This document shows, one piece after another, positions 1-10,790 of a DNA stretch of 64,000 nucleotides. Made by a program: the position numbers and the translations under genes. Every line of letters begins with the position of its first letter. Position 1 is the first letter of the stretch. The notes below the pieces were generated by a model. That model was given only the letters and a program-made list of their open reading frames with translations, had not been told where the DNA came from and searched no databases. The DNA comes from Pseudomonas cavernicola (GTDB taxonomy: Bacteria > Pseudomonadota > Gammaproteobacteria > Pseudomonadales > Pseudomonadaceae). The DNA lies in the NCBI RefSeq assembly GCF_003596405.1, contig NZ_QYUR01000002.1, positions 512,501-576,500 of the forward strand, given 5' to 3'.

Positions 1-1976
<1,976 letters not shown>

Positions 1977-2011
1977 CTCGGCTGCCAGTTTTCCAGCATG
2001 CAGAAACGACA

Positions 2012-2034
2012 ACGCCGCGCATTAGGCGCGGCGT
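2012..2034. terminator. GC-rich hairpin between convergent anmK and erpA
   Basis: A perfect 9-bp stem (ACGCCGCGC / GCGCGGCGT) with a 5-nt loop lies between two converging genes. It has no clear T-tract on either side, so it may be a weak bidirectional terminator or only a 3'-end stabilising hairpin. Confidence 0.5.
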
Positions 2035-2054
2035 CATGCTGTACAACCAATCGC

Positions 2055-2405
2055 TTAAATCGAGAAGGATGACCCACAGCCGCAGGTGGTGGTCGCATTC
2101 GGATTCTTGATCACGAAACGCGAACCTTCCAGCCCTTCCTGATAGTCCACTTCGGCACCCGCCAGGTACTGGAAACTCATCGGGTCGACCACCAGGCTCA
2201 CGCCTTCGCGCTCGACGATGGTGTCATCATCGGCCACTTCTTCATCGAAGGTGAAGCCGTACTGGAAACCCGAGCAACCACCGCCCGTGACGAACACACG
2301 CAATTTCAGACGTGGATTGCCTTCTTCATCGACAAGGTTCTTAACCTTGCTCGCCGCGCCCTGCGTGAATTGCAAGGGAGTGGGTGTGAAGGATTCGACG
2401 CTCAT
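2055..2405 (-). CDS. erpA: Iron-sulfur cluster insertion protein ErpA
   Basis: This is a 116-residue A-type carrier of the HesB/IscA family. Three conserved cysteines are visible: C44 in [10 protein letters not shown], and C108 and C110 in the C-terminal TCGCGSSF motif. ErpA takes Fe-S clusters from the ISC scaffold and delivers them to apo-enzymes such as those of isoprenoid synthesis. The sequence is closest to the ErpA subgroup ([20 protein letters not shown] start). It is a single gene facing anmK, and its ATG at 2405 precedes about 230 nt with no other convincing gene. Confidence 0.95.
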   Translation of the reverse strand: MSVESFTPTPLQFTQGAASKVKNLVDEEGNPRLKLRVFVTGGGCSGFQYGFTFDEEVADDDTIVEREGVSLVVDPMSFQYLAGAEVDYQEGLEGSRFVIKNPNATTTCGCGSSFSI

Positions 2406-2636
2406 GCTGCCTATCTCCCGGCTTTAAGCCGTCACGGTACGTTGGGACGCTGCATTATCCGCTTCCCCTAGAAAAACGGTCAACTATTGTGCAGTTTCTG
2501 CGCCGACCGGCAACTCCAATGATTCACGCCGAACCACTGAAAAGACCGCACGTTCACCATTCCGCCGTCATGCAGCGCCAGCCATAGGGCTCGCGCGACA
2601 TGCTCTGCGGATGATTGCAGCGCCTCTAGCCTTGCC

Positions 2637-3671
2637 TCAAGGCAGCAATGCTGCGTGGGACAGACCGAGGCGCTCATCCAGGCCAAAGAGGATGTTCATG
2701 TTCTGCACAGCCTGCCCGGAAGCGCCTTTGACCAGGTTATCGATGACTGACAGCACCACCACCAGATCGCCACCCTGTGGCCGATGCACCGCAATCCGGC
2801 AGACGTTGGCACCGCGCACGCTGCGGGTTTCTGGGTGACTGCCGGCCGGCATCACATCAACGAAAGGCTCATTGGCGTAGCGCTGCTCGAAGAGTTGCTG
2901 AAGATCGACGGACTTGTCAGCCACTGTGGCGTACAGCGTGGAGTGGATGCCGCGGATCATCGGCGTCAGGTGCGGCACGAAGGTCAGCCCCACTTCACCA
3001 CCCGCCGCGCGGCGCAGGCCTTGGCTGATTTCCGGCAGATGACGATGGCCATTCACCGCGTAAGCCATCATGCTTTCGCCGGCCTCACAGAACAGCGAAC
3101 CGACCTTGGCACCACGGCCAGCGCCACTGACGCCCGATTTGCAGTCGGCAATCAGCCGCGAGGTGTCGGCCAGACCGGCTTCCAGCAACGGCAAGAAACC
3201 CAGTTGGGTCGCGGTCGGGTAGCAGCCAGGCACGGCGATCAAACGCGCCTGCTTGATCTGCTCACGATTGACTTCCGGTAGACCGTAGACCGCTTCCGCC
3301 AGCAACTCTGGCGCGCCGTGCGGCTGGCCGTACCATTTTGCCCACTCCTCGGCATCTTGCAGACGGAAGTCAGCGGACAAGTCGATCACCTTGGTACCGG
3401 CGGCCAGCAACTCACCGGCCAGCGCATGGGCGACGCCATGAGGCGTGGCGAAGAACACCACATCGCAAGCAGCCAGGGTTTGCGTATCCGGCACGCTAAA
3501 GGCCAGCGAATCGTAGTGGCCGCGCAGGTTCGGGTACATCTCGTCGACCTTCATCCCGGCCTCGGAGCGCGAGGTAATCACTACAACCTCAGCCTGCGGA
3601 TGCTGAGCCAACAGACGCAGCAGCTCTACCCCGGTGTAGCCCGTGCCGCCGACGATACCGACCTTGACCAT
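2637..3671 (-). CDS. argC: N-acetyl-gamma-glutamyl-phosphate reductase
   Basis: With the start at [16 protein letters not shown] the protein has 344 residues, the usual ArgC length. An upstream ATG would add 17 residues unlike the family. The N-terminal Rossmann motif GGTGYTG binds NADPH, and the catalytic cysteine is C150 in [12 protein letters not shown]. ArgC reduces N-acetylglutamyl-5-phosphate to the semialdehyde in arginine synthesis. It is monocistronic here and divergent from hemJ, with about 130 nt between the two starts. Confidence 0.97.
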   Translation of the reverse strand: MVKVGIVGGTGYTGVELLRLLAQHPQAEVVVITSRSEAGMKVDEMYPNLRGHYDSLAFSVPDTQTLAACDVVFFATPHGVAHALAGELLAAGTKVIDLSADFRLQDAEEWAKWYGQPHGAPELLAEAVYGLPEVNREQIKQARLIAVPGCYPTATQLGFLPLLEAGLADTSRLIADCKSGVSGAGRGAKVGSLFCEAGESMMAYAVNGHRHLPEISQGLRRAAGGEVGLTFVPHLTPMIRGIHSTLYATVADKSVDLQQLFEQRYANEPFVDVMPAGSHPETRSVRGANVCRIAVHRPQGGDLVVVLSVIDNLVKGASGQAVQNMNILFGLDERLGLSHAALLP

Positions 3672-3802
3672 AACGCGCCCCTTCAACAAGCCATTGGAAA
3701 GCTGTCGATGATAAGGCCGCATCGACCATGGGCCAACTGCCAGGATGACGTACGGGCATAACAGCCACTACTATCGGAGCACTTTTAGTTGGGATGCACG
3801 TA

Positions 3803-4228
3803 ATGCTCTACCTATGGATTAAGGCACTGCACATCATCGCCATGGTCTGCTGGTTCGCCGGTTTGTTCTACCTACCCCGTTTGTTCGTTTACCACGCCAT
3901 GAGCGGGGACAGCGCCAGCCGCGAGCGCTTCTGTGTGATGGAACGCAAGCTCTACCGCGGCATCATGCTGCCGTCGATGCTCGCAACCGTGCTCTTCGGC
4001 ATCTGGTTGCTACTGCTCAACCCAAGCTTGCTGAGCCGGGGCTGGATGCATGCCAAGCTGACGTTAGTGTTGCTGCTGATCGGCTATCACCACGCCTGCG
4101 GCGCCATGCTCAAACGCTTCGCGCAGGGCGAGCAAACCCGCAGTCATGTGTTCTATCGCTGGTTCAACGAAGTACCGGTGCTGTTGCTGCTCGCCATCGT
4201 GATCCTGGTGATTGTGCGGCCGTTTTGA
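3803..4228 (+). CDS. hemJ: Protoporphyrinogen oxidase HemJ-like membrane protein
   Basis: This is a 141-residue integral membrane protein with four hydrophobic segments, matching the HemJ family (TIGR00701). The N-terminal segment LHIIAMVCWFAGLFYLPRLF carries the conserved histidine and aromatic residues of the family. HemJ oxidises protoporphyrinogen IX to protoporphyrin IX in heme synthesis in bacteria that lack HemG or HemY. An ATG at 3794 would add three residues. I prefer 3803 because family members start MLYLW and a GGGA motif lies 8 nt upstream. The gene is followed 34 nt later by a nitronate monooxygenase. Confidence 0.85.
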   Translation: MLYLWIKALHIIAMVCWFAGLFYLPRLFVYHAMSGDSASRERFCVMERKLYRGIMLPSMLATVLFGIWLLLLNPSLLSRGWMHAKLTLVLLLIGYHHACGAMLKRFAQGEQTRSHVFYRWFNEVPVLLLLAIVILVIVRPF

Positions 4229-4262
4229 CCCTGCCGACTTAACTACTGCATGAGGTAACGCC

Positions 4263-5225
4263 ATGTCCCTGCCCGCCCTACTCGACCAACGCTTGCGTTT
4301 ACCGGTGGTCGCTGCGCCGATGTTTCTGGTCTCCAACCCGCAACTGGTACTCGCCTGCTGCCAGACCGGAATCGTCGGTAGCTTTCCGGCGCTTAACCAG
4401 CGCGAGAGCAGCGGCTTCAAGGCCTGGCTGGAAGAGATCGAAGCCGGGCTGCAGGCGGATTCTGCGCCCTATGCGGTCAATCTGATCGTCCATCAGAGCA
4501 ACCCGCGCCTACAGGCCGACCTGGCCATCTGCGTCGAACGCAAAGTGCCAATCGTGATCACCAGCCTTGGCGCGGTGAAGGAAGTCGTGGATGCCGTGCA
4601 TAGCTACGGCGGTCTGGTATTCCATGACGTCACCACCCGTCGGCATGCCGAGAAGGCCGCCGAGGCTGGCGTCGACGGTTTGATCGCCGTGGCCGCTGGC
4701 GCCGGCGGGCATGCCGGGACCTGGAGCCCGTTCGCACTGATCGCCGAGATCCGTCAGTTCTTCGACAAGACCCTGCTGCTGGCTGGCTGCCTGAATCACG
4801 GTCACGAAATCCTTGCCGCCCAGTTGCTCGGCGCCGACCTCGCCTACCTCGGTACGCGCTTTATCGCCACCCAGGAAAATGACGCATCACTGGCCTACAA
4901 GCAGATGATCCTTGACGCCAAAGCCGCCGATATCGTGCACACCCCAGCCGTTTCCGGGGTACCGGCCAGCTTTATGCGCCAGAGCCTGGCTCAGGCCGGC
5001 TTCGACCTGGCGCGCCTGCAGGACAAGGGCGAGTTGAACTACGGAGAGAAACTCAAGCCAATCAGCGACGAAGCCAAGGCCTGGAAAACCGTGTGGTCGG
5101 CCGGTCAAGGGGTCGGCAATATCCGCGACTTGCCCACAGTGGAGGAGTTGGTGAGCCGTCTCGACACCGAATACCGCGCCGCCCAGACACGCTCCGCTCA
5201 GCTTGGCCAGCGCTGGCCGCGATGA
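4263..5225 (+). CDS. Nitronate monooxygenase family flavoprotein
   Basis: This 320-residue protein has the 2-nitropropane dioxygenase/NMO TIM-barrel signature. It contains VVAAPMFLVSNPQLVLACCQTGIVGSFPALNQR near the N-terminus, the FMN-phosphate-binding GAGGHAGTWSPF near residues 148-159, and GTRFIATQEN. Family members bind FMN and oxidise alkyl nitronates; P. aeruginosa PA0660, at the equivalent chromosomal position, is a relative. The natural substrate cannot be told from sequence. The stop codon overlaps the ATG of the decayed gene that follows, which suggests an ancestral operon. Confidence 0.9.
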   Translation: MSLPALLDQRLRLPVVAAPMFLVSNPQLVLACCQTGIVGSFPALNQRESSGFKAWLEEIEAGLQADSAPYAVNLIVHQSNPRLQADLAICVERKVPIVITSLGAVKEVVDAVHSYGGLVFHDVTTRRHAEKAAEAGVDGLIAVAAGAGGHAGTWSPFALIAEIRQFFDKTLLLAGCLNHGHEILAAQLLGADLAYLGTRFIATQENDASLAYKQMILDAKAADIVHTPAVSGVPASFMRQSLAQAGFDLARLQDKGELNYGEKLKPISDEAKAWKTVWSAGQGVGNIRDLPTVEELVSRLDTEYRAAQTRSAQLGQRWPR

Positions 5226-5608
5226 ACCGACGCCGCCTACTCGGCCTCGGCGCGCTGGATCTGCTGGGACTCTGGGCGGCCCGACCGAACGATCACGGCC
5301 GCCCCCCACAGTGACTGCTTCGCCCAGCTGAATAGCCTGCTCAGACGCGAAGGCGGTACCGCCCCCTGCTGGTCGTCGACCTACAACGCCTGGACGGCAA
5401 CGCCGAGGGGCTTGGCTACGATGATTTATACGGCCGCAGCGCAAACCAAGAGCGGCTGATTGGCCCGGCCGGCACCGCCCTGGCAGCCGACGACTGGGTG
5501 TTCCTTCGCCCACAGCTGTCGGAAGGCTTGCTCGACGATTTCAGCGAACTGCGGTTATTGCGCCATAATCGCCTGGTCGGTCGCTGGTTGCCTCAGAGCA
5601 TTGGCTAA
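5222..5608 (+). pseudogene. Decayed exported PLP-dependent enzyme (alanine racemase / D-threonine aldolase-like)
   Basis: An ATG overlapping the previous stop encodes a twin-arginine-like leader (MNRRRLLGLGALDLLGLW) and stops after 30 codons. Reading on through two compensating frameshifts, near 5301-5307 and near 5360, restores HSDCFAQLNSLLRREGG and then LLVVDLQRLDGNAEGL. This last segment looks like the start of a fold-III PLP barrel. It runs directly into DLYGRSANQERLIGPAGT and DDWVFLRPQLSEGLLDDF, which resemble the C-terminal domain of D-threonine aldolase-like proteins, up to TAA at 5606-5608. The intact family has roughly 400 residues, so most of the barrel is deleted as well. The family assignment is from memory of the motifs and is moderate; the decay itself is visible. 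Confidence 0.6.
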
Positions 5609-5707
5609 AGCATCGGTTGAGTTTATGCCGCAGGCCGCTTGTCTCGTAGCCTGCGCGCCTATTACGCTGTGCCCGACCGTCTTTCTCTCGCTGACAAGGA
5701 AGCCCGC

Positions 5708-6826
5708 ATGACTGATGCCCGATTCAAGATCGTCTTCACCGGCGAACTAATGCCCGCGGTGACACTCGACACCGTCAAAGACAACCTCGCCCGCCTATTC
5801 AAGAGCGATCGCAGCAAGATTGACGGGCTATTTTCTGGTAACGCCGTGGCGCTCAAGCGCGATCTAACTGAGAGCGAAGCGGATAAGTATCTGGCCGCGC
5901 TCCAGAATGCGGGGGCTAAAGTCCGCAAGGAGCCCGATCTTGCCGCCAGCCTGAGCCTGGTGGAAACCGATGGCCACCGCACCAGCGCGCCAGAAAGTGT
6001 GCCGGGCAGTGACAGCATGACCTGCCCCAAGTGCGGCCACGAGCAACCCACGTCCGTTGACTGCGAGGCCTGCGGCATCGTCATCGAGAAATACCTCGCC
6101 CGCCATGCGCAACTGGCCGGAACCACCACTGCACCCTCCAGCCAGGCCGTCCCGGTCGTCGCCAGCACTACCGACCCTTCGCCGTACGCCACGCCGCAAG
6201 CCCAGGTTGGCGAAGTGCTACCGGAGTTTGGCGAGCTCAATGTCTTCACCACCGATGGCCGGATCGGCCGCCTGCGCTATTTGGCCTGGTACCTGCTGCT
6301 GTCCCTGGGCGCTGTCGCCCTGTTCGCCATCGCCGCCATGGGGTTCGCCATGTCGCAGATCATCGGTGGCGTGCTGATCGCGGCAGTGACTATCGGGATG
6401 GTCGTAGTTGCGGTGCAAATGAGCGTGCAACGCTTGCACGATATCGGTTGGTCGGGTTGGCTCTTACTGCTCAGCATCGTGCCGATTATCGGTAGCGTGT
6501 TCTCCCTGTTGATGCTGGTGGTTCCCGGCAGCACAGGCGCCAACCGCTTCGGCCCGCCACAACCAGCGAATAGCACGGCCGTCAAAGTGCTGGCCGCGCT
6601 CTGGCTGGTGCCGATCCTGGCACTGCTGATTGCAGTTTTTGTCGGCGGCATTGGCATGTTCAGCGAGTTGGGCGGCGAACTCGGCCTGCCCAGCAGCTAC
6701 AGCGAATCGGCCAGCGACACCGCCGAGGGCTACAGCGATTACAGCGATGCGGCTGAACCCGCCACATCTGCGGATGCAGCCGATGCTGAAGCGGCCGGCG
6801 CTGCAAGCGACTCTAGCGAAGAATAA
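5708..6826 (+). CDS. DUF805 membrane protein with N-terminal zinc ribbon
   Basis: The start is placed at MTDARFKIVFTGELM (372 residues), with AAGGA upstream. Three parts are visible. Residues 1-75 form a small folded domain (FKIVFTGELMPAVTL...VRKEP) seen in other pseudomonad DUF805 proteins. A CxxC...CxxC ribbon follows (C106, C109, C119, C122). From about residue 190 there is a DUF805 domain with four membrane segments and the typical FTTDGRIGRLRYLAWYLL entry and QRLHDIGWSGW motif. The last 45 residues are acidic and rich in Ser and Ala. The function is unknown; a membrane sensor or scaffold role is only a guess. It corresponds in position to PAO1 PA0659. Confidence 0.8.
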   Translation: MTDARFKIVFTGELMPAVTLDTVKDNLARLFKSDRSKIDGLFSGNAVALKRDLTESEADKYLAALQNAGAKVRKEPDLAASLSLVETDGHRTSAPESVPGSDSMTCPKCGHEQPTSVDCEACGIVIEKYLARHAQLAGTTTAPSSQAVPVVASTTDPSPYATPQAQVGEVLPEFGELNVFTTDGRIGRLRYLAWYLLLSLGAVALFAIAAMGFAMSQIIGGVLIAAVTIGMVVVAVQMSVQRLHDIGWSGWLLLLSIVPIIGSVFSLLMLVVPGSTGANRFGPPQPANSTAVKVLAALWLVPILALLIAVFVGGIGMFSELGGELGLPSSYSESASDTAEGYSDYSDAAEPATSADAADAEAAGAASDSSEE

Positions 6827-6891
6827 ACGCCTCGTCTGGCAACCCGACACGACCGGCGCTAACAAGGCCGGTTCGGTCACGGAGAACCCGC

Positions 6892-7680
6892 ATGCCCCGT
6901 TATGCCCTGATTACCGGCGCCTCCAGTGGCATCGGTCTAGCCCTGGCCGAAGCGCTGGCCCGTCGCGGCCGCAACTTGATTCTGGTGGCCCGTCAGCGCG
7001 ACGCCCTGGAAAGCATTGCCTGCGAGTTGACTCAACGGTTTGGCGTTGAGGTGCTGTTTCGCGTGTGTGACCTAGGCGAACCGATGCAACTCTCCGGTCT
7101 GCTGCATGAACTGGGGCAGGGCGAGCGGCAGATCGACTTGCTGATCAACAATGCCGGGGTCGGCACCTCCGGCCCCTTCCTCGACCAGGACTGGGGTCGT
7201 GAACAGCAGTTGATCGAGGTGAACATTCTGGCCCTGAGCCGCCTCTGCCACGCCCTGGGCAATGCCATGGCACTACAGGGTGGCGGGCAGATCCTCAACG
7301 TTGCGTCGGTAGCCGGCTTCCAGCCCGGCGCCTGGATGAGCAACTACTACGCCAGCAAGGCCTATGTACTGCACTTCTCCGAAGGCTTGCGTGAAGAGTT
7401 GAAGAGTCGGGGCATCAAGGTCTCGGTACTCTGCCCCGGCCCCACTCGCACCGCATTCTTCCGTGGTGCGCAGATGGATGTCAGCAGGCTTGAGGACAGC
7501 AAATTGATGATGGGCGCAGAAGAGCTCGCGCTGTTCACCGTCAAAGCGCTGGAGAAAAATCGCGCGATCATTATTCCCGGCTGGCGCAACCGTCTGCTGG
7601 CACTCAGCCCGCGCCTGGCGCCGCGCTGGCTGGTGCGAAAACTCTCGGCCGCGATCAACAAACCCTTCGCCGGGCGCTAA
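6892..7680 (+). CDS. Short-chain dehydrogenase/reductase
   Basis: This is a 262-residue classical SDR. The cofactor-binding TGASSGIG lies near residues 7-14, NNAGVG follows, and the active site shows S (NVASVAGF) and YxxxK (YYASKAY). R-rich residues after the second strand (ARQRD) suggest NADP(H) preference. The C-terminal LAPRWLVRKLSAAINKPF tail is common in the YqjQ/DltE-like subgroup of SDRs. The substrate cannot be read from sequence. It lies 65 nt after the DUF805 gene, in the same direction. Confidence 0.92.
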   Translation: MPRYALITGASSGIGLALAEALARRGRNLILVARQRDALESIACELTQRFGVEVLFRVCDLGEPMQLSGLLHELGQGERQIDLLINNAGVGTSGPFLDQDWGREQQLIEVNILALSRLCHALGNAMALQGGGQILNVASVAGFQPGAWMSNYYASKAYVLHFSEGLREELKSRGIKVSVLCPGPTRTAFFRGAQMDVSRLEDSKLMMGAEELALFTVKALEKNRAIIIPGWRNRLLALSPRLAPRWLVRKLSAAINKPFAGR

Positions 7681-7711
7681 GCCCAGCGCTCCTCCAAAGG
7701 TGCCTGGTTCT

Positions 7712-9193
7712 TTAACCAGCCGGCACCGTACGCCCAGCCGCCCACGCCCGTAGCTCCGCCAAGTCCTCCACCATCACCACCGACAGCGGTGCCGTGCTCT
7801 TGATGTTGCGTAGCAGCAAACTCTGATCCACCGTCTGCTGCTGGGCTTGCCCGGCGTACAACGCACTGACCACCACCTGCTCGATTTCCGCCCCAGAGAA
7901 ACCTTCGCTGGCTTCGGCCAGCTGCGTCAGATCGAAGCTCGTCGGCTCCAGTTCACGACGCGCCAGATGAATACGGAAAATCTCCGCCCGCACAGTCACA
8001 TCCGGCAAATCGACGAAGAACAGCTCATCGAAACGCCCCTTACGCACCAACTCCGGCGGCAGCCGGTCGATGGCATTCGCGGTCGCCACCATGAACACCG
8101 GCGCCTTGCGCTCGGCCATCCAGGTCAACAGCGTGCCGAGGACGCGCTGACTGACGCCGCCATCCTGCTCGCCGCTGGCCAGCCCCTTCTCCACTTCATC
8201 CATCCACAACACACAAGGCGCCATCTGCTCGGCCAACTTGAGCGCTTCGCGCAAATTGCGCTCAGTCTCGCCAAAAAACTTGTTGTACAGGCAGGCGAAA
8301 TCCAAGCGCAGCAACGGTAAGCCCCACAGCCCGGCCACCGCTTTCGCCGCCAGACTTTTACCGCCGCCCTGCACGCCCACCAGCAGCATGCCTTTGGGCA
8401 AGTCGGCACCTTTGCCTTCGAGGAAGATGTCTTGCCGCTCGGCCAACCAGCGCTTGAGGTTGCTCAGCCCGCCAACCTCGGCGAAACGCGCGGTGTCGTA
8501 CTCGAAACTGAGCACGCCTTCCAGATCGAGCAACTGGAACTTGGTCTTGTTCAACTCCGGCAAGTCTTCCTGGGTGATCGCGCCATCGTCGCAAATCACC
8601 CCGCGCGCCAAGGCTCGTGCTTCCGCGTGGCTCATGCCGCGCAGGTTTTTCACCACCTGCTGCAACGTGCGATTGTCGGTGCGCACCCGTGCGCCGCGAT
8701 TGCGCTCGCTCCAGCGCGTCGCCTCCTCACGCACAATTGCCAGCAACTCATCTTCCGCAGGCAACGCCAGGGTGAAACGCGCGGCATAACGCTGTACTTC
8801 CGCCGGCAATTTCAGCGCATGCGAGACCAGCACCACGGTTGGCTTGTGCTGCGCCTCGGCCATGGCGATTTCCTTGAGCAGGCGCACCAACTTGGGGTTA
8901 TCCACCAGAAACGGATGCAGGTCGCAGAGCACATAGAGGTTCGGTTGCGGGTCGTGCTTGATCAGCTTGAGCGCCGCTTCCGGCTCGGTGGTCGGCTGCT
9001 CCCCATGCTGCTCAGCACCGAAGCCCAGGCGCTGCATACCCTCGGTCACCGCCCAAGTGAACAGGCCTAGGCCGCGCTTGACCGCCAGACTGGTGAGTGT
9101 CTCCAGCACCCGCGGCTCATCCCAGGACTCGATCACCACCAGCTTGACCTTGGAGTCGAGCACCAAGCCCAGATCATGAATATCGTTTTTCAC
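7712..9193 (-). CDS. AAA family ATPase
   Basis: The start is GTG at 9193, with AAGGAG a few bases upstream, giving 493 residues; upstream codons are unlike coding sequence. The N-terminal ~240 residues contain a non-catalytic or degenerate P-loop domain. The C-terminal half is a classical AAA module with Walker A GVQGGGKS (about residues 273-280), Walker B VLWMDEVEK, a sensor-1 region (MVATANAIDRLP) and an arginine-finger segment (ELVRKGRFDE). It resembles the Ycf46-type proteins of cyanobacteria and proteobacteria, whose role is not settled. It converges on the SDR gene and diverges from the HIT gene. Confidence 0.88.
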   Translation of the reverse strand: MKNDIHDLGLVLDSKVKLVVIESWDEPRVLETLTSLAVKRGLGLFTWAVTEGMQRLGFGAEQHGEQPTTEPEAALKLIKHDPQPNLYVLCDLHPFLVDNPKLVRLLKEIAMAEAQHKPTVVLVSHALKLPAEVQRYAARFTLALPAEDELLAIVREEATRWSERNRGARVRTDNRTLQQVVKNLRGMSHAEARALARGVICDDGAITQEDLPELNKTKFQLLDLEGVLSFEYDTARFAEVGGLSNLKRWLAERQDIFLEGKGADLPKGMLLVGVQGGGKSLAAKAVAGLWGLPLLRLDFACLYNKFFGETERNLREALKLAEQMAPCVLWMDEVEKGLASGEQDGGVSQRVLGTLLTWMAERKAPVFMVATANAIDRLPPELVRKGRFDELFFVDLPDVTVRAEIFRIHLARRELEPTSFDLTQLAEASEGFSGAEIEQVVVSALYAGQAQQQTVDQSLLLRNIKSTAPLSVVMVEDLAELRAWAAGRTVPAG

Positions 9194-9284
9194 ACCCACT
9201 CCTTGTGAATACCGGCTAAGGCTGGCCGGGCTTACCACGCACCGTTAAACTCGGCGCTTCTTATCGCAAGCCGGAGAGCTGTCC

Positions 9285-9623
9285 GTGGACTGTCTGTTCT
9301 GCAAGATCGTCGCTGGGGATATTCCCGCGCGCAAGCTTTATGAAGACGACCAGGTGTTCGCCTTCCACGATATCGGCCCGCAGGCCCCCGTGCACTTTCT
9401 GGTGATCCCGAAACGCCATATCGCCACTCTCAACGACCTGACCGAAGCGGACAAGGCGCTGACCGGCCATATGCTCTTCACCGCCCAGCGCCTGGCCAAG
9501 GAACTGGGCTGCGAGCCCGGCTTCCGCGTGGTGATGAACTGCAACGCGCAAGGCGGGCAAACCGTTTACCACATTCACATGCACGTGCTCGGTCAGCGCC
9601 AGATGCACTGGCCGCCGGGCTAA
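9285..9623 (+). CDS. hinT: HIT family nucleotide hydrolase
   Basis: This 112-residue protein has the histidine triad HIHMHV near residue 100 and the family opening DCLFCKIVAGDIPARKLYEDD. HinT proteins hydrolyse adenosine phosphoramidates such as aminoacyl-AMP adducts. The start is GTG at 9285 with GGAG 9 nt upstream. Its stop overlaps the ATG of the next gene (TAATG), so the two are probably translationally coupled. Confidence 0.95.
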   Translation: MDCLFCKIVAGDIPARKLYEDDQVFAFHDIGPQAPVHFLVIPKRHIATLNDLTEADKALTGHMLFTAQRLAKELGCEPGFRVVMNCNAQGGQTVYHIHMHVLGQRQMHWPPG

Positions 9624-10435
9624 TGCGACGGATTTTAACCCTCTCGCTCACAATGCTGCTGTCGCTGCCGGCCTTCGCTTATAAGGCCGGCGAGACTTTT
9701 CACGATGTCCTCACGGATATCGGCCCGGGCCCGGAACTGGTCGTGGTGCCGGCCGGGCGCTTTCTGCTCGGTGATAGCAGTGGCCGTGGCAACTATAACG
9801 AGCGCCCGGCGCAGCCCATCGAGATCCGCCACTCCTTCGCCATTGGCCGCTTCGAACTGACCTTCGCCGATTGGCAGCGCTATGCCCGCGCAACCGGCAA
9901 AGCATTACCGGATAACGAAGGCTGGGGGCTGTCCGAACACCGCCCCGTCATCCATGTCTCCTGGTTCGAGGCCCAGAGCTACTGCCAGTGGCTGTCCAAC
10001 GTCAGCGGCCAGCACTACCGCCTGCCCACTGAGGCGGAGTGGGAATATGCCGCCCGCGCCGGCAGCACCAGCTATTACTGGTGGGGCGAACAGCTGGACA
10101 GCCCGGAAGATCAGCCGCGCGCACATTGCCGCGGCTGCGGCGCACCACGCAGCATTCAGCACAAGAGCGCACAGGTTGGCCAGTTCGCCGCCAATGCCTT
10201 TGGTCTCTACGACACCGCCGGGAATGTCTGGGAATGGACGGCTTCACGCTTCGTCACGCCCTTCGATGGCAGCGAACAGCGCTCGGCCACGTTGCTCGAA
10301 CAAAGCCCCAGGGTGGTGCGCGGTGGCGCCTGGAATAGTGGCCCGGCTTACTTGCGCAGCAGCCTGCGCGACCTCAAGCAGCCACAGCACAAGGACTACG
10401 CCGTGGGCTTGCGGGTGCTGCGCGAGCTGCCCTGA
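9623..10435 (+). CDS. Exported SUMF1/FGE-fold protein
   Basis: The protein has 270 residues with a clear signal peptide (MRRILTLSLTMLLSLPAFA). The rest is a formylglycine-generating-enzyme/SUMF1 fold: VVPAGRFLLGDSSG, the EVTFADW-like ELTFADWQRYARATG, YRLPTEAEWEYAARAG, AFGLYDTAGNVWEWT and VRGGAWNSG. The C-terminal segment where true FGEs carry the catalytic cysteine pair has no cysteine here (RGGAWNSGPAYLRSSLRD). The only nearby cysteines are in HCRGCGAP near residue 171. A formylglycine-generating activity is therefore doubtful; a binding or structural role is possible. It is coupled to the HIT gene. Confidence 0.85.
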   Translation: MRRILTLSLTMLLSLPAFAYKAGETFHDVLTDIGPGPELVVVPAGRFLLGDSSGRGNYNERPAQPIEIRHSFAIGRFELTFADWQRYARATGKALPDNEGWGLSEHRPVIHVSWFEAQSYCQWLSNVSGQHYRLPTEAEWEYAARAGSTSYYWWGEQLDSPEDQPRAHCRGCGAPRSIQHKSAQVGQFAANAFGLYDTAGNVWEWTASRFVTPFDGSEQRSATLLEQSPRVVRGGAWNSGPAYLRSSLRDLKQPQHKDYAVGLRVLRELP

Positions 10436-10439
10436 GCTG

Positions 10440-10727
10440 AGGCTCTGTTGACGTTTACGAGTGCACCGCGTTGCCGCGCCAAAGCCCGCCAAGCTAGGCG
10501 CGGGCCCCAGGCCGCAGGCCGCAGGCCGCAGGCAATGGTCATTCCCTTGGCAAGGCCCGCAACGACGCATGGCGGGCTTTGACGCACAACCCGAAGGGAC
10601 GGGGCTGTCTTGTCGCAGGCCTGCGTTTCTCGTCGTTCATTTGGAATAACCAAACTTCTCTCCTCGCGCCTTGCCCTGCGACAAGACAGCATCCGTCGCG
10701 GCATGCTCGTAAACGTCAACAGAGCCT
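10440..10727. mobile_element. MITE-like element with 22-bp terminal inverted repeats
   Basis: This 288-bp non-coding element fills the gap between the SUMF1-fold gene and coq7. Its ends are exact 22-bp inverted copies: 10440-10461 (starting AGGCTCTGTTGACG) and 10706-10727. Inside are two further inverted pairs: a perfect 14-bp pair at 10604-10617 and 10677-10690 (GCTGTCTTGTCGCA), and a 12-bp pair near 10481-10492 and 10571-10582 (CAAAGCCCGCCA). A short GCCGCAG triplication lies at about 10511-10531. There is no open frame of note. The structure fits a miniature transposable element or a REP-derived composite; no target duplication is evident. Confidence 0.7.
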
Positions 10728-10790
10728 TCCCAAGACCGCTCCAGGGGATTGGGGTAAACTGCCCGCGTAGACTTTTCCGGAGGCGCCTTT

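Noticed and set aside
2480..2686. Small leftward frame between erpA and argC
   Set aside because: It overlaps the 3' end of argC in another frame and has no recognisable sequence or ribosome site.
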